Source: Apostichopus japonicus
Taxonomy: Eukaryota; Echinodermata; Holothuroidea; Aspidochirotida; Stichopodidae
Assembly: GCF_037975245.1 (NCBI RefSeq)
Contig: NC_092569.1
Location: 32,058,668-32,122,667, forward strand
Length of the DNA: 64,000 nt
Direction: 5' to 3'
This document shows positions 40,501-55,700 of the stretch, in pieces. Numbering within the stretch: position 1 is the stretch's first letter; the number at the start of each line of letters is the position of its first letter. The notes beneath the pieces were generated by a model. It was not told where the DNA came from. It did not search any database and saw only the letters and a list, made by a program, of their open reading frames with translations. A program made the position numbers and the translations under genes.

Positions 40501-43500
40501 TAAGGTTGGGCGAAATGGCAGTTGGGCGAAACGGTTGTTGGGCGAAGTGACTTGCTTCCGTCCATGTTTATATAACCATTCCATTTCACGTCTGATTTTT
40601 ACTGGTTGGAATTTAAACAGTTGTTTCTCAAGTTAAGACTCCTTTAAAAGTTAATTCATTTATATGGAGGGGATATAAATAAACAATGCTCTGATATTAT
40701 GGATATAAAAGTTGTATTTATTGAATATTTATTACTGGATGTGATTTAATGTAGGAAAATGAAATATGGTCACAGAAGATTCAAGTATAAGCTAAATGTA
40801 AAGTTAACTGAACTCTTTTGCGCAACTTCTATTCCTAATCGAGCAAAACGAATATGTACCTTTTAATATGGTTGTTTCTAATGGAAGTACAGGGGCGTAA
40901 ATCCTTCCTTTTCAAGGGAAGTGTAGATTCAATTCGGGACCGACTAGACCGGTGCAATCTGTGTTGACTCTGCGATTATAAAATATTTCGTTACTTTTTG
41001 TTTTCTCATACACTGATTGAATTGATACGGGAGTCGATTTCACCCACAGAAATTGCCAAATATGTTTCCAACTTTATTTGTCACAATTTGCTTTGGCATT
41101 CAAAGTCAAGGCCTACTAGAATTCACATATCGAATAGTAAGTAAACCAGGCACAACCACCAATTAATAGTTTCTCTTTCGCGCGACTTCCATGGGATATC
41201 CGGGTTTTTATTTCGTGCAACAACAGTCACCCCGGCAGTACGCGGAATACTTCGACGGTTTAACGTATTGTATCAAGAGTTTTCAACTATGTTATCTCAC
41301 AGATTTCTACTGATTATGCTCATACCTCAAAGTACGACATTTTATTTCATAATGTCGACTTATATTAAAAGTTTCATTTGTTACCTCCAACGTATCCGAA
41401 AAGTTCAATTGGTTTAAATAACAATGTATTTTTTTCTAAAATAATAAAAAGAGTAAGCTTAAAGATTGAGTACTGCCGTGGAATGCGTCGCTATAGTTGA
41501 GAAGTGTATCAATTTTATTTTGTTTATTTTATATGCCTGGCATGTCTGGCATTGGCAAAACAAGTTTGGATTAATTAATACTACTATTTCAGACGGTTCA
41601 CAGAATGTGCGTGAACTTCTGCATAACTTCTCAGGTTGACCTAACGCCTGTACTGATATGCAATTGCATGAAATTGTACAGTCTGTACACCCTGTTACGA
41701 AATTCAATTCAAATTGTAGGTGGACGTCCGTACTGGGGAGGGATCTTTGGAGAGGGGTGGGGCTTAAGTGGAGAAGTGTCCCCTCACCTTTGAGAGAATT
41801 GTGTCTCGGTAAGGGTGTTTAGAAGCAATGATGCTATCATTTTCATTATATATTAAATACATTTGCTTTCGGGTGTTACAACATTTGTTAACCATTTGCT
41901 AGAAACGTTCGGGGGAAGAGAGAGAGAGGGGGGGGGGGGCAGGTTCGCGTTCCCATGATCCCTGTGGCTAAGTCCTTGAATATAATGAATACATAAAACA
42001 TTTAAAATACAAAATAGGACATGAGGGTAGCTATACGCATTTATCTCCTTTCTCAGTGACCTTTTAAAAGACGACAATCCAGTGTAGTTCGACTCACGGA
42101 ACTTTGTCTAGAAATGTCACTGACTCGAAGTTAACTTGTTAAGAGAAACCTCTTTATATACTTAGTAGGCATCTCTCTAAAGTGAAGAGACTTCAGGCTG
42201 AGAAGCACTTAACGTCGTGCAGTAACATAAAGTAGTCTATCCAGTGTCATATATGATAGCTATTAATTTTTCTTTGGTTAATTTTCCTTGCCGTCCAAGT
42301 TTTCGTCCATGAAAATGTTTTGTTTGTGTGGGAGGGACAGCTTTTCCTCTACCTCTGGCTACGCCACTGTCAGCTAAATAATAGAATGGCGTAGGCATGC
42401 TGGTATTAATATACCTATTCCTGCAAAATCATGACTGGCAGTGTCTCCGTTGGCTGAAACTGTTAGTAGCCAACCCTCCGGCCCCCTGAGAAAAGGGTGC
42501 CACTGTTAAATGAACCACTTTTGGCTACGCCTATACGCCTATAAAGGAGCTCTACGCCTTCAAATAATCTCTAGCTACGCCTCTGCTGGTTAACAGATAT
42601 ACATTTCATTTAAAACTGTTACCTTTTCATAGGTCAAAACATGCTCTTTTGATTAAATATCTTATATAATTTACAGTCATTATTGATGTAATTCTTACAG
42701 TCAATAAACAAATAAGTCAAAGCCCAGTGAGACAGCTGACATGTTTATTCAATCAGATGTGAGGATGCTCTATTCCGCAAACAGGGTGTGACGTAGGCAT
42801 CATAAAACAAGGAAGTATTGTTCATATAGCTTACCACTGCAAAACTTCGAATGTTCCAAACTGTGTTAATTAGATATTTGTACATACATATTGATAGTGT
42901 AGGATAGATCATACGTAAATTTCACTGTATATAAGATGTATTGTACTTGTTCACGCATGTTATATACAGTGCTGATTAGTAGCATCGCTTCCTGTCCTTT
43001 CGATACTGCTTCAATTTTGCGTTCCAACCAAAAGCGAAGTAACTTAGCTAAAATAATCACTCATAAATGTTTCTTAAAAATATTGATAATAGCAGCTTAA
43101 CCAGAACAAGTAAATCAACATTCCTATTAATTTCATCAGCTTAGTAGCATTGACGTCGTTTGGCACACAACTACAGAACCTTTAACATGAACCACACTAA
43201 ATGTATCATAGATTAAAAGTGATCATCATAATTGATGTTCGTTTTAAAAACCAAATACATTTACATGTATTGAATTGCAATACCGTTGCTGTCATTGGAA
43301 CTAGAGGCACGACAGTCAATGAGTATACAGTAGGTGTTATGCTGTATTTATGGGAACAAGGACAATACAACATGATGCAACTGAAGCTTACTGCACTATT
43401 GACTGAAAGTTCAAGATAAAAATACCTGTACAAAATATTAAATTGGACTGCGCATGTCAAATAGTCTTCTTTACACACAAGCCACAAATACTATAGATGT

Positions 43501-43683
43501 GCAGCACATTTGTATAAGCTTTTCACCAAATCATATATCAAATAAAGTGATGGCATTAATGGACATCCATACCACTACGGCCATTTCAATAGGGTGTTGA
43601 TAACCCATGAATAGATACCCTGTGGCATTTGCTATCTTGCACTTCATCGAATATATCGCATGTCGTTTATACAAATCGAAATC
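37540..43683. repeat. Unit C upstream segment of the segmental duplication
   Basis: Collinear by eye with 1-6249 of unit A from TTTCTGGGATAAG onward. It lacks the tRNA-like insertion and the triplication, and contains the 917 bp TIR element. No conserved coding. Confidence 0.7.
39643..40559. mobile_element. 917 bp TIR element with tandem-repeat arms (TTTCGCCCAACC family), 7 bp target duplication
   Basis: The left arm (39643-39835) is a run of CATTTCGCCCAACCAGCATG-like units; the right arm (40352-40559) is the same run inverted. Inside the ends, AGTCACTTCGCCCAACAA is shared by both arms in inverted orientation. GTCCATG flanks both sides (39636-39642 and 40560-40566). Unit A has the uninterrupted site. 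The central part has a ~70 bp direct repeat (about 40107-40175 and 40262-40335). No transposase, so non-autonomous. Confidence 0.75.
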
Positions 43684-43749
43684 ATGGAGAAGTGTTTCAA
43701 CGTTTTTTTGACTGTTTTGACGATTTGGAGCTCGTTTGGAACAGAAATG
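43684..43749 (+). CDS. Gene C exon 1: signal peptide
   Basis: Same 22 residues as gene A exon 1 and same GTAAGT donor; ATG in the context AAATCATGG. Confidence 0.8.
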
Positions 43750-46700
43750 GTAAGTGTCTCTTTTATTCAATATACTTTATAAATATTCTGTTTCTAAATT
43801 AAAATAAGTTGCGTCAATGTGTTATTGAGCTAACTCTGTTGATATTAAATTATGTGACAAAGTGAAGTGTCTTCGAAGAATGAGGAAAATATCGATAAAA
43901 AATCCTGATAAAATTCAGTTAGAAGGCCTTCAATTTAAAATATTCAGAAATTTTAACTTCGCGAAAAGACAGCAGTGTTTCGAAAAATAACAAAACGTCT
44001 TCATTTTAACCACATATATTGGGACAAAAACAAAAGATTACCTCTAATCGGTTCTTCTTTGCTTAAATACATTATTCTTAAAAATTTGCCCACATATAAA
44101 ATCCTTAAAAGAAAAGCTTATTCATACATCTCAAACGTGTTTTCGTTACACACCAATATTTAAAAGTCAATTAAGTTTCGTAATATGGCCAGGAAAAAGT
44201 AATCTCTTTTCAAATTTATGAGTATATCGCTCCCCACATATCTTTTACAGCACGTCAGTTCACAAGGTTTCCCTCCAATAGCCAACCCCACCTTTCACAA
44301 ATACATAACAACACGTTACATTACTCAATTCATATTATGAATTAGTGAGATAAAATACACCTGAAGATCATTCTAGTTCATAAAATTATACTCCATAATT
44401 TTGGCTACTAGTACGAAATTCATTTATTTAAGCGATAACTGAAAACTAAACTTTAATGTATTTTTTTTTTAGATTCATGAGTTAAATTTTCTTCTTGTTA
44501 AAAATCCAATCATGAGATTCCCTCTTTATACAGAGCGGTATTCGGTACTTTGTGTATGGTTATATGTTTTCAATCTTTTTTTTTATTTGTTATAATGACT
44601 TGCTTTTATTTTTCGATATAAACTGCATACGAATAACTTTGATTTTCATTTGCATAAAGGCAACTTCCTTTTTAGCTCTGTTATTTTGATATGATTTCCG
44701 AACAGACATTTTATTTCTATTTATATATACATTAAAGCAACATCTGCGTTAACTAATCAAAACCAAAACATTTATATATGATAATCCAATCACAAAGATG
44801 CTTAATTAACTTCCAATTCAAATAGTGAGCAGTTGGGTAAATACAGTGAACAAAACTATCCTGACAAGGTACATCCTTTAAATTAGATATCTAATACTTG
44901 AAAGGATGGTTCAGGTTTAATCAAATTTGAAGAAATGCTCATTTTTACGTTTGTTTATATTGTTGCAATTCATCATCAAAACGTGACATTTTCAGATTTA
45001 ATTTTTTAAAGAGCACATAAATATTTACTCCCTTCACATGTTCATAGAGATCTCTTTAAAAGATATTGTTATATGTGTGCCAAAGTTTAAACAAACAGTC
45101 TGCAACAAAAAATAAAGGTACTTTGAAATGTATATTGAAAATATAATATTAAGATCACGATTCTTGTACATGTACATATTTAAGGACACAAGGTTGAATA
45201 ACAATAAATCCAACTGGTGTACACGTCAATCTAATTTAAAACTAATTAATGGAAACTAAAAAAAATGAAATGTACAAAATTAATGCTGAAAATAGAAAAT
45301 TTAGGTTGCGTGGATTTATTTCAAATCGAATAATCAAAGATAAAAGACTAGAAGAAAATAACAAATGCTATTTTGCAGGCACTGCGTTGTGGTTTTAAAT
45401 TTCTTAAAAAAAGAATGGTATGATATACGCGATCATGAACATTTCTCCGGCGATTTAAGTGGCTAGCTTCCATTTTTCTCTCTTTTCGTGTTTCTCATTT
45501 CCTTCAGTTAGGCTATGTATTGTTAGATATTCCTAGGAAATTTAATCCCAACACTCTTTTCTTTTAAAATATAATGGATATTAGAGCAGAATAAATGTAG
45601 GACATGTTCATTAATTTTATTTAAAATGATAAAGTTTGTAAAGAAAAAACTCAGTCACAAGCCTTTTAAAGTGACAGTTATATAATATTGATTTCCTCAA
45701 TTATTTTTTCGAGAAGTAATATAACTTGACTAAAGGTAACTCCTTGATACCGACTCAGAGTTTAATGTCGTTTTACAATGCCAAGATAAGAGGTAAATTT
45801 AAAGGAAGAAATACGATTTTGATTGTGAATGGGAAACTTAATTGAGATATTTTGTTTATATATCGTTAGCTAACTAAAACAGCAACAGAAAATGTGCATC
45901 CCTAAGTATGCTCATATGGCATTCAATAAATTAATTTAAGAAACAATGGAAAACTTTTCGTTTAACATACTTTTATGAACATTCAGCTGTTTTTACTTCT
46001 GTTTTGATGTTTGTGAGATTAAATGAAACACCTATAAATTATCGTATTGTTTGTCGAATGTTTGCGACTTGTTTAACTGTATTTTTAATTAACGTGTCGC
46101 GCTATTATAATACAATGTGCCAAGAACGTTGACGTCTAGTAAGCATTAGCAGTTTAGTGATAATAATGACAACTAATATTATTGTAAGAGCATTGTTTAA
46201 AATTGATACTGTTATTACATGATCTGTACATTGAATAAACTAGAAGATAAAATGGATTGAAAGTCTCATTCCAATGGAGAAGACGTTATAAAATCATTCT
46301 CAAATTAAAATCGTAGTAAGATGTTTCATTAGTCTTTGGGTAATCAATCCAGACAAAATATAAGACAAAAAAGAAATGTTGAAATGCCTTATCAAATATA
46401 GACAATTGCACGGAGGAATTGAATGTTTTCTTCCATTTTATCAGTTTGTTACATTATTGCTTCCAATTTAGACTGTATTCCAGACATAGTGCGACAGGCA
46501 AATCTAACATTTCAACCAATCATACGATAAACACTAAAGGCCATATTACTAGCGGAATAACTCAGTGCAGATGTAAAGAACGTTTCTAAAACTAATTAAA
46601 TGTAAAATCAACGCCAAGATATTCTCATGTATGTCGTCTTTTATATTTTTCTATATTGTGACCACTGACAATGTACTCCATCTATAACATGTATGCGATG

Positions 46701-49700
46701 GGAATAGTCACCAATTCCCACCCACACTCTCCCTCTTCGCTGTCCTCCATCACTCCTACCCATCCGATCCACACCCTCCCTTCGTGATACCATGTGACTG
46801 GTCGTTGTAGTAAAAAAAAATTAACGTTTCTTATATCGTTTACAGTAACATGTAATATAAATGTAAATTAATACAAAAGGAAACTCTCCCTATGAAAAAA
46901 ACAAAACATGGATGACAGCCTTTTACAAATTAAACAACATAAGATACATTACACTGTATTTAAAGGTCTCTTTTCTAACACGTTGCAAAAAACTAGAAAG
47001 TATCATCATAACATTTATCAATACTCCATGTATAGTAATAATTCGCTTTATATGTTTAAGGATATTTAATAAAATGGAACAAACGGCATGTGATACTCAG
47101 CATACGGTGACAATAAACACAATGTTTTATACAGATACAACAATAATGTCGCACTTCTTCTGTGCTTCCTGCAAAACATTATCGTCGAGATATAAACTTT
47201 GGTTATTTCCCAAACAAATCGTCTTGAGAGTTTCAATTTCTTCGTGGAGATAGTATTATACTGTGTACTTTACTTTGTTGGCAGCAGCAAAGTATAAAAT
47301 GTAGTTTTTAATTCTCATGACTTTAGGTCAGTGTGATACCATTTTCAGTATCCAAGGGCCATATTCTTTTAAAAGGATACTAAATCGTGCCACAAAGTAA
47401 CTGTTGGCATGTTAGACGTTTTAAAGCTACTGATACGATGACCCATGTGAAAACATTGTTTTGAAGTATTTTCACAAATTTGATGGAGCTGAAAAACATC
47501 AGAGAACTGATAAAATTGCAGGAATGATCTAAAACTTGTTTTCTGGTTTATTCAGAGAATTGTATAAATTCACTACTGGAGATGCTATACAATGTGTTTT
47601 TGTCTTGACAGATAACATCGTCATTTCATAAAATTTGAACTGGCATATGTTCGGCTGTTCTAACATGTCTATGTTATTATTATTCGGAATTAACAAACAA
47701 GAAAACATGTGTTTGTGAAGCTCCTCCGATCTTTCATACTTTTACAAATTTAAAGCCGAGTATTTGTTTAAATATTATCCCCTATGGCAGAGCAATAACA
47801 CATTATGGAATTTTGGTCATGAATGACTTGGTCTGAAAGATAAAAGATTAAATTCCTCGTTTCTTCCATAACTTCCTTTTTTTCTTTTGTCCTTTTGTTG
47901 ACATTCTCTATCTCTTGCAAGTTTTATCATCATCATGATCATCATGTTATGAAAGATACAATTTTAATGCAAAACGTCTATTCTTCTAACTGTACCACGT
48001 AGATTTGTTGAGGTAGGGTTACTAAGGTTGTCTTACATTCGCGGTGCCATAACGTACTTCTACCATGACTTCGAACAGTCAGGCCACTTAACGTTACGTA
48101 CATAAAAGTCTTTGTAGCGCTTTATAGTAAATTTCACCAGTCTATGTGACCTAATGTATATAACTACATTAGTAGCTTTCCACACTAACTTGCACAGTGC
48201 TTCTGAGTCCTCAGCTGAGAATAACATTGATAACACGTAGACACAGCCTACTGAATCATTCAAAAATTGTGTATCTTTTAAGAAGCTGCAAGGAGTGCAT
48301 GGATGCATTTTGTTAGAACATAAGTGACTGTTGAAAAGATTGTATTTTGAGAATCAAGTTTGTGTATCACAGTTTCCGGTTGGTTAACGAATAACTCAAA
48401 GACGAGGCACTTCTAATTTTGGCTAGGCTTAGTTGTCAGTATAGCCGGCAAGTGTTAGGATATAATTTTTACGGAAGTTTAAAAAAATAAAGAAAATATT
48501 GTGGTTATGGGTCTGTTAATCACTAGGAGTATTGAAAGTTCTTAGCTAGGATACGCTAATGTTTTTTCTTTATGAAGTCAGTTTTATTCATAACTCGATG
48601 TCATATTTTGCTAAGAAATTCGTGGCTCTATGTGACAACATTTTGTATAAGACTTGCAGCTTAAGTTTTTTGCGTAGTGGGTCAAACAGAGTAACGAATC
48701 GTTCAACAAAAGAAACAGGAAGAATGGACTTGTGTTTTTCCAAGAACAAAATGCTAGCACACAGTTGTCATCTTGTTGGGGACTATGATCATTCAGTAAA
48801 AAAGAGGTTAGGGCTAGTGTAATAGAATAGGCACAAAGGAATTTATCAAGTGGTTACTGTTTGTGAGTTTTGCAATATAATATTTTACGATAGTCGATTA
48901 TAATTCTGATACTTTATGTATTGAAGTATGACTTAAAGTGCGATTTGACATTCATTCTGTCTGTTTAAAAATTATAGGTATCGGTATGGGACCGATATTG
49001 GGATTGAAATATCGGATATCGGCCAGATCCGATATTGTCGATATCGGCACAATACTAAAAACAATTATTTCAAATAGAAGCTTAGCTGAGCTTCTGCAGC
49101 GCTGATACAATTGTTTAGTTCGTAAGATACACAAATCAATGGCTATGAACTTACCTTATAAGTAAAATTACACCTTTCAAAACTCAGAGTTTCATTGTGC
49201 ACGGTAAGTATCAAAACACTGTAATATTAGTCCAACAAGAATAGCTGGGACGATGTAAATGATCCCTATGTGTTAAAAACTGTTAAACATAAAAGCGATA
49301 CAACTCATGTCTGACATGTTCTAATGTCGAAATATAACTTGAACAAAGAATATCTGTCTGCATTAAGCAACAAAGCTGTTTATGGAAGCAGCCAGCTATT
49401 GCCTTTGTTCTAACGTGAACTTACGTATCATTTGCCAGAGTGGCTGTACAACCGGAAAAATGCCAGTAATCTAATGATTCCTGGAAGAAAGTTGTACTCT
49501 GTAAGTGATCATTGACCTGTAAATTAGATATGGAATATAGACAAAAGAAAAACATCATTGTAAGTGGTTATCCGGAGACTTTATCAAAGTATAAATCGAC
49601 TTAATCTTAAACTAACATATTTTGGACCAGTTTGCGAAAAGTTTTTTCTTTCCCCCGAATTGTTTTTTATTAACATATGATTTAATCTGATCCTGCTTAG

Positions 49701-52700
49701 TTTTGACTGCAATACTCTGTTTGTCTTGTATTGAATTCAGTAAATGTATTTTATTACACAGATAATCGTCAGTGCCGAGGGAAGATCTTCAGGTAGGTGT
49801 ATTATCTGTATTATATGATTTATCGTATAATAAGAAGTAAGCTCTGTAAGTAATATCACGTATGTATTATAAACTTTAACACCTCATTTGGACAACTTGA
49901 GTGGCTGGAAATGTTAGCATTTTAATGGTCGCTCTTGACGCTATGTTTTTCAATCGTGTCACTATTTCCGAATATCTTTTTCGAGGTTGATTTCCTCGGA
50001 CTAGTTTCCTTTCGATCTTTTCATATCCCACGTGCTACATCGTTTTTTTTTCTATGGTACGTTAAATAAGTTTTATTTGCCTGTTTTCGTGAGTCTTTTG
50101 ATTTCACTTGGATATGATCGATAACTACGGAAGCATAGTGAAAAAGAAATTCAAGTTACTTGGTCTTTGAATTTCCATTGCAGGCTGAAAACTAATCAAA
50201 TATAATGCTTCAAAACAGTTACATGTGAGAATTCAATAACGATTACCTCATTTAATGTTATACTATAGGGTCCTTGAGTAATAGTTGACATTTAAACTGA
50301 TTTATTGCCTCAACTCCCTTAGTAAAGAAACCAGTTCTCTTACAATTGCCTCAAAAATCTTATCATAAAAATAAAAATATTCGATTCATGTATAACATGC
50401 ATCATCGGATTTTGTTTGCAAGTTGTCTGTACCATTCATATAAATTGTAAACCAAAATGGAATCATCTCTTATCATACCAGGATTCAAAGCGCTTTACAG
50501 ACGATATATTACCCCTGGTCAATGATACCTGTCTCAGAGACCATCCCTCCAGACGGCTACAGTTGTATAATGCGCCCAATGACAAATTACCTCACATGTA
50601 CCCATTTAAGCCCTGGGGGAAGAGAGGTAATTGAGATAAAGCATCTAAGTCGATATGCTTGTTAGCTGAAATGATTTTTCAGTCGCAATAAAATGATAAC
50701 TTCGTTTTACTTTCCATACAGGTTCTTTACACTTTGTTTTTCAACAACCTGTGTATCCGAGAGATTGCAAAGAAGTATCGAACGCATGTTCCTCTACCAA
50801 CAATACATCTGGAGTGTATCTTATTAAACCAGATGTCTACCCGGAACCGTTTGAGGCTTACTGTAATAATGATCTTGATACTGGTGGATGGACGGTATGG
50901 CTGATTAATCAATGTCTCCTTTTCAACTTTAAATAGTTTTGTACAAATTTACCCAGTTTTGCATTGAATATATAGCGATGTAATACAAAATCGTTATTTC
51001 AAAGTAGGCTTATTTGATATTTTTATCGAAACGAAATTATTTTAATTTTTGTGTTATTACAAAAATAGACTGTACTTAGGTACAGTGTAGTTCTTTTCAA
51101 AGGAAAATGTAAACCTCTAGCCCAAATAACAAACTGAAGTTCGAAATATGAGTTTTTATTTCTGTGTAATAGTTGTTAGCAACAAATCGCATTGCAGTAG
51201 GGAAGGAATAATGATTATTCAATCACGTCCCAGTTAACTCTTAACTTCTTTGATATTCGTTGCAGGTATTACAGCGACGAAGATCGGATTCTGTAAATTT
51301 TAATAGAAGTTGGAAAGACTTCAGAAATGGCTTTGGCTTTCTAGGAAGTGAGTTTTGGATCGGAAATGACAAAATTGCCGTCTTAACAAATCAAAAGCGG
51401 TACCAACTGCGAATGGACTTTGAGAACGTTGCTGGAGAAACTTACTATGTTACATACGACGAGTTTCGTGTCTCAGATGAATGGGGGGATTATTATATAT
51501 CTAGTTTAGGAACATTCAAAAGATCAGATGGTAAGTGTCTTTTACATTATTATTAAATATAAAGCCACATAAATCATAAAAATCGATCCTTTATTGTTGT
51601 CAGAAAGCAGTATACTTACACCGAGAGAAAACAGAAACAAGCCATGATTACCTGGTTTCAGACTAATTGCACAACAAATGATGGTGTTTTATCTCGTTAA
51701 ATTGAAAAAAAATATTAACTTTCACGTGACTAAGGAACGGCCACTATCTATTTAAAATGTTCTAAAAATTATTTGAGCAGCTTTCGAATGTATGCTTCTT
51801 TCCTTTTACCTTCTGACAACCACGTATTTAAGTAATGACAACAAACTATTCTATGCAACATGTCATATTTGTCCTGACTGTAACAGGTTACTATTATTTA
51901 CCCTTTTTTCTTCCTGTTCTCTAGAAACAATCCCTGAATGGTGTCCAGCTAATGAGATATTTAGCAATGGGACCTGTGAGAGGACTTGTGACGACCCTGA
52001 TACTTGCATCTCGGCTACCTCTCGCACAGAAACAGAGCAATGTGTTTGCGTCGGTGAATATTTGAGACATCAAGAACAATGCATCCCTCTGAATCAATGT
52101 AACTGTTTCGTTGCTGAAAAAGGAAGTGTCTTAGGGGTCAGTACGGTTCTTTCATGGCATTTAAGTGCTTTGCTTTTAATGATTTTTTTCATATGATAAG
52201 AAGCAAATATTTTACTTACATATAGTCCGGAAGAACAAGACTACTCCTACGGAGGTCCATTCCCTTATAAACCCAACATAACAATGCATGGATACAACTA
52301 ACAATAGTTTTGCGGTTAGAAATAATTTTAGGGCTAATGTATAGTCGCAATAGGCCGTTTTAATGCGATATTTGCAGCTACCTTTTCATGGCGAATCACG
52401 CGGCCTCCTACATCGGAGTTGGCTTCAAATACTTTATAAACTTTCATAAAGATCCATACCCTTACCAAGATGCCCGTAAATGTTCCTACAATCAAAACCA
52501 CCTAAGGAACGGAGGGACGTGCACCTACAACTGCTTCGTTGCTGACATAGACAGTGTATTAGGGGTCAGTACGGTTCTTTCAGGTCATTTTTATCATGCT
52601 TTGTTCTTAGTCATTGTAAAATATAATTAGGAGCAAACCTTCACTGTTTATACTTGTCAATAATCACATTACATTACATATGACCGAGTGGCGTGCGCAT

Positions 52701-55700
52701 CGTGGTTGGGCAGTTGCCATTGACCCATTTTTTTTTTCTCGCAAGTCCAGTCAAAACTGTCAGTCGAGAGATGTATTACGTTTAGTCGGGCATCACGAGA
52801 CCACTCCTACGGGTGTGCATACATTTATAAGCCTGGCACAAAATGCATGGATATTTTTTTCACAGTCTTTCGGTTAGAACTATATGTATGCCTAAAGTAG
52901 AGTCGCGATAAGCCGTTGAATGCAATATTTGCAGCTACATTGTTTGTGGCGGATCCCTTCGCCTCCTACTTCGGAGTTGACTTCAAATACTTCATAAAAC
53001 TTTCATAAAGGTTCATACCCGTACTTAGATCATCAGAGGGAAATTTGTTTCGGCCACCCACCTTTGAAATCCTGTACATTTGAATGTGACAACCGCAAAT
53101 TCATAATTCATTTATTAGTTGTTGTTTTACTTTTCGCTGAATATCTTAAATTAGGAGGGCCACTTTTACATCAATTCAAGATGTACACAAAAATCAACTT
53201 GTAGGAACAACCGGCTTGAAGATGAGAGTTACCAGTGTAGTGATCATGCAACCTGTGATGAGAGGAACGGTGTCCGTAAATGTTACTGCAATCCAGACTA
53301 CGAAGGGGACGGAGTGACGTGCACAAGCGTGCTCCCTAAAGATTGCTACGAGCTTTATGTTTCCGGTACACTCAGTGATGGAGTTTACACCATTTACCCT
53401 GATGGTTGGCCAAGCGGCATTCAGGTGTACTGTGAGATGGAAAGTAACGGAGGAGGTTGGACGGTGAGTTACGTAAACAATTAAGGATTTATATTTTTAG
53501 CTTCCTCACATTATATTTTAATTTCCTCAAAATGATGCACTGCATATCTCGTTGAGATGAACTTGACCATTTTAAGAAAACAAATCAAGAAACAGAATAC
53601 TCTTGCAAACTAACTTACTTTCACAGTATACATATCTTTGTTTACTACTTGTTGGCTTTTGATGTCATGCCCTTAAGGCGTAGTAGATTATATAGTTGGA
53701 TTACTTTTTTATTCTTTATTTCATAGGTTATCCAGCGACGATCGAGTGCCTCCACTGACTTTTATCGTGGTTGGTCGGACTACAAGGACGGTTTTGGTCA
53801 TAAGAATCAAGACCACTGGCTAGGTAATAAATATATCCACTCTATTACCAACCAGAAAGCGTACCAACTTCGTATTGATCTAAGGGACTCAGCTTCATCA
53901 TCGTTTAACGCCAGCTATTCGACTTTTAGCATTACTAACGAGACAGACAAGTATAGACTATCAGTTGGATCACACAGTGGAAATACAGGTGAGTAGTTGA
54001 TGTTCTAATCATTGACGCATCTATAAATCTGGACCGGTTACGTCGATTAGGAGAAGCGCGAAGACCAGAAAAAAAGCAAACAAGAAAAGCATGCCAACCA
54101 AGGAGGATTATGTGACGTGATCCCCTATAGCAATTAATTATTGTAGTACTCTCTGAATGTGTATTCTACAACAAATAATATCTTGATCTCATAGCTACCA
54201 CATTCCTGGCTAAATGATATACGAGTTCAATATTCACAACAATTTTCAATTCCAAACATTGCAATTTTATGTCAAGCGTTTGAACTACAGCTGGAACTCT
54301 CGTAGGTTTTTAGGACTGTATACAATGTGTACAGACATAGGAAGCAGACGAAAATATTCGCTGTTCCTTGGCAACACAGGTCTCCTTGCCGCGTTTGCAC
54401 GTAACAAGCACCTACCATGATAGGAGTGACCGTCATACGCAATCTATAAAACTATGACAGTAGATTTTTTTAATATTAGCCAGGCTCTATGTATTTCTGA
54501 CACAGAGTAATTAAATCTCAACATCCCTATCATCCCAACCTAAACGAGTATTCTGAAATGTAACGTAAATGTGTGTTGAATTAGCGCGCTGTTGTCTACA
54601 AAACTCGCAACACTTCAAACTTACAATCGGGTAAATGCTATGTTTTCGATTGTTTTCGATGATTCTCATATGGGAAAACATTGAGGCGCTATTTTAATAT
54701 AATCATGTTATAGATAAAGTCATTTAGGGTTTATCATTCATAGAACATTGAAACTGAGGAATCAGAAATGATGTATTTTTAAATATTCGTCTGTAAAGAT
54801 TCGAGAAATTTCAATCAACCAATAAATCAGTCTGTTCGAAGAAGTTATACGTACGAGACTAGATGGCATATCTCAATAAGAACTAAATAATAAAATGACA
54901 ATAATCAATATCATTCAAGATTTTCCTACATGTAATACATCGACGTTTGGTTTCTTTGTTAAAACCTAAAATATAAGCTACTACATTATAGTCGTTTTAC
55001 CTTAAACAATGTCGGCTCTATTCATTTAAACGTATTTATTTCATGATTTGTGTATAGTGTAAATTTAAATACAACTTTATAGTCCAACGTATGAGCTCAG
55101 GTTGAATGATACAAAGATTACAAAGTGCTATAGATATAGGGTAAAGAATTGAACAATCGATGGCAATAACACCCTGTATACCCTGTATACAGTAGAACAG
55201 GGAACTTGGAGCCGGGCAGATATTATATTACAACCATAATATTGACAGAAAAAATTATGCCATCTATTTGATTTTTGTTTCATGGGGAGATGGCTTTTTC
55301 AGCTAAATGCAAATTATTACTTTGTACTTAATAATAACATGTTAGATAACGCAGGAAGAAATCTTTCAATGATACCCTTATTTTCCTGACTTGAATGTTA
55401 TATGAAGCTACATCACACAGCCCCCAACCCCTTCCTCCCTCCTTGAAAAAAAATAAGCAATGGGTTGAATAAGGGGAGAAATGAAAATTTGGTTATGCAA
55501 ATTAAATTAAACATAATATTATTAAATTAAATTTAAAAGTTAACACCGACACACACAAGAAATTAAAACTAGAGTTTTGATATAGTAGGAAACAACTCAG
55601 TTGTGAACTTAGAAATAACAATCAAATAAAAAAATGAATGAATAGTATTGTAAATAAGTACCGATAAATAAATATAAATAAAGAGCGATATTAGCGACGC

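Noticed and set aside
49762-49792. Exon 2 as a chance match between splice-like strings
   Set aside because: Kept as an exon: same position, length, phase and near-identical peptide in genes A and C, and it is needed to make the signal exon and FReD exon fit in frame.
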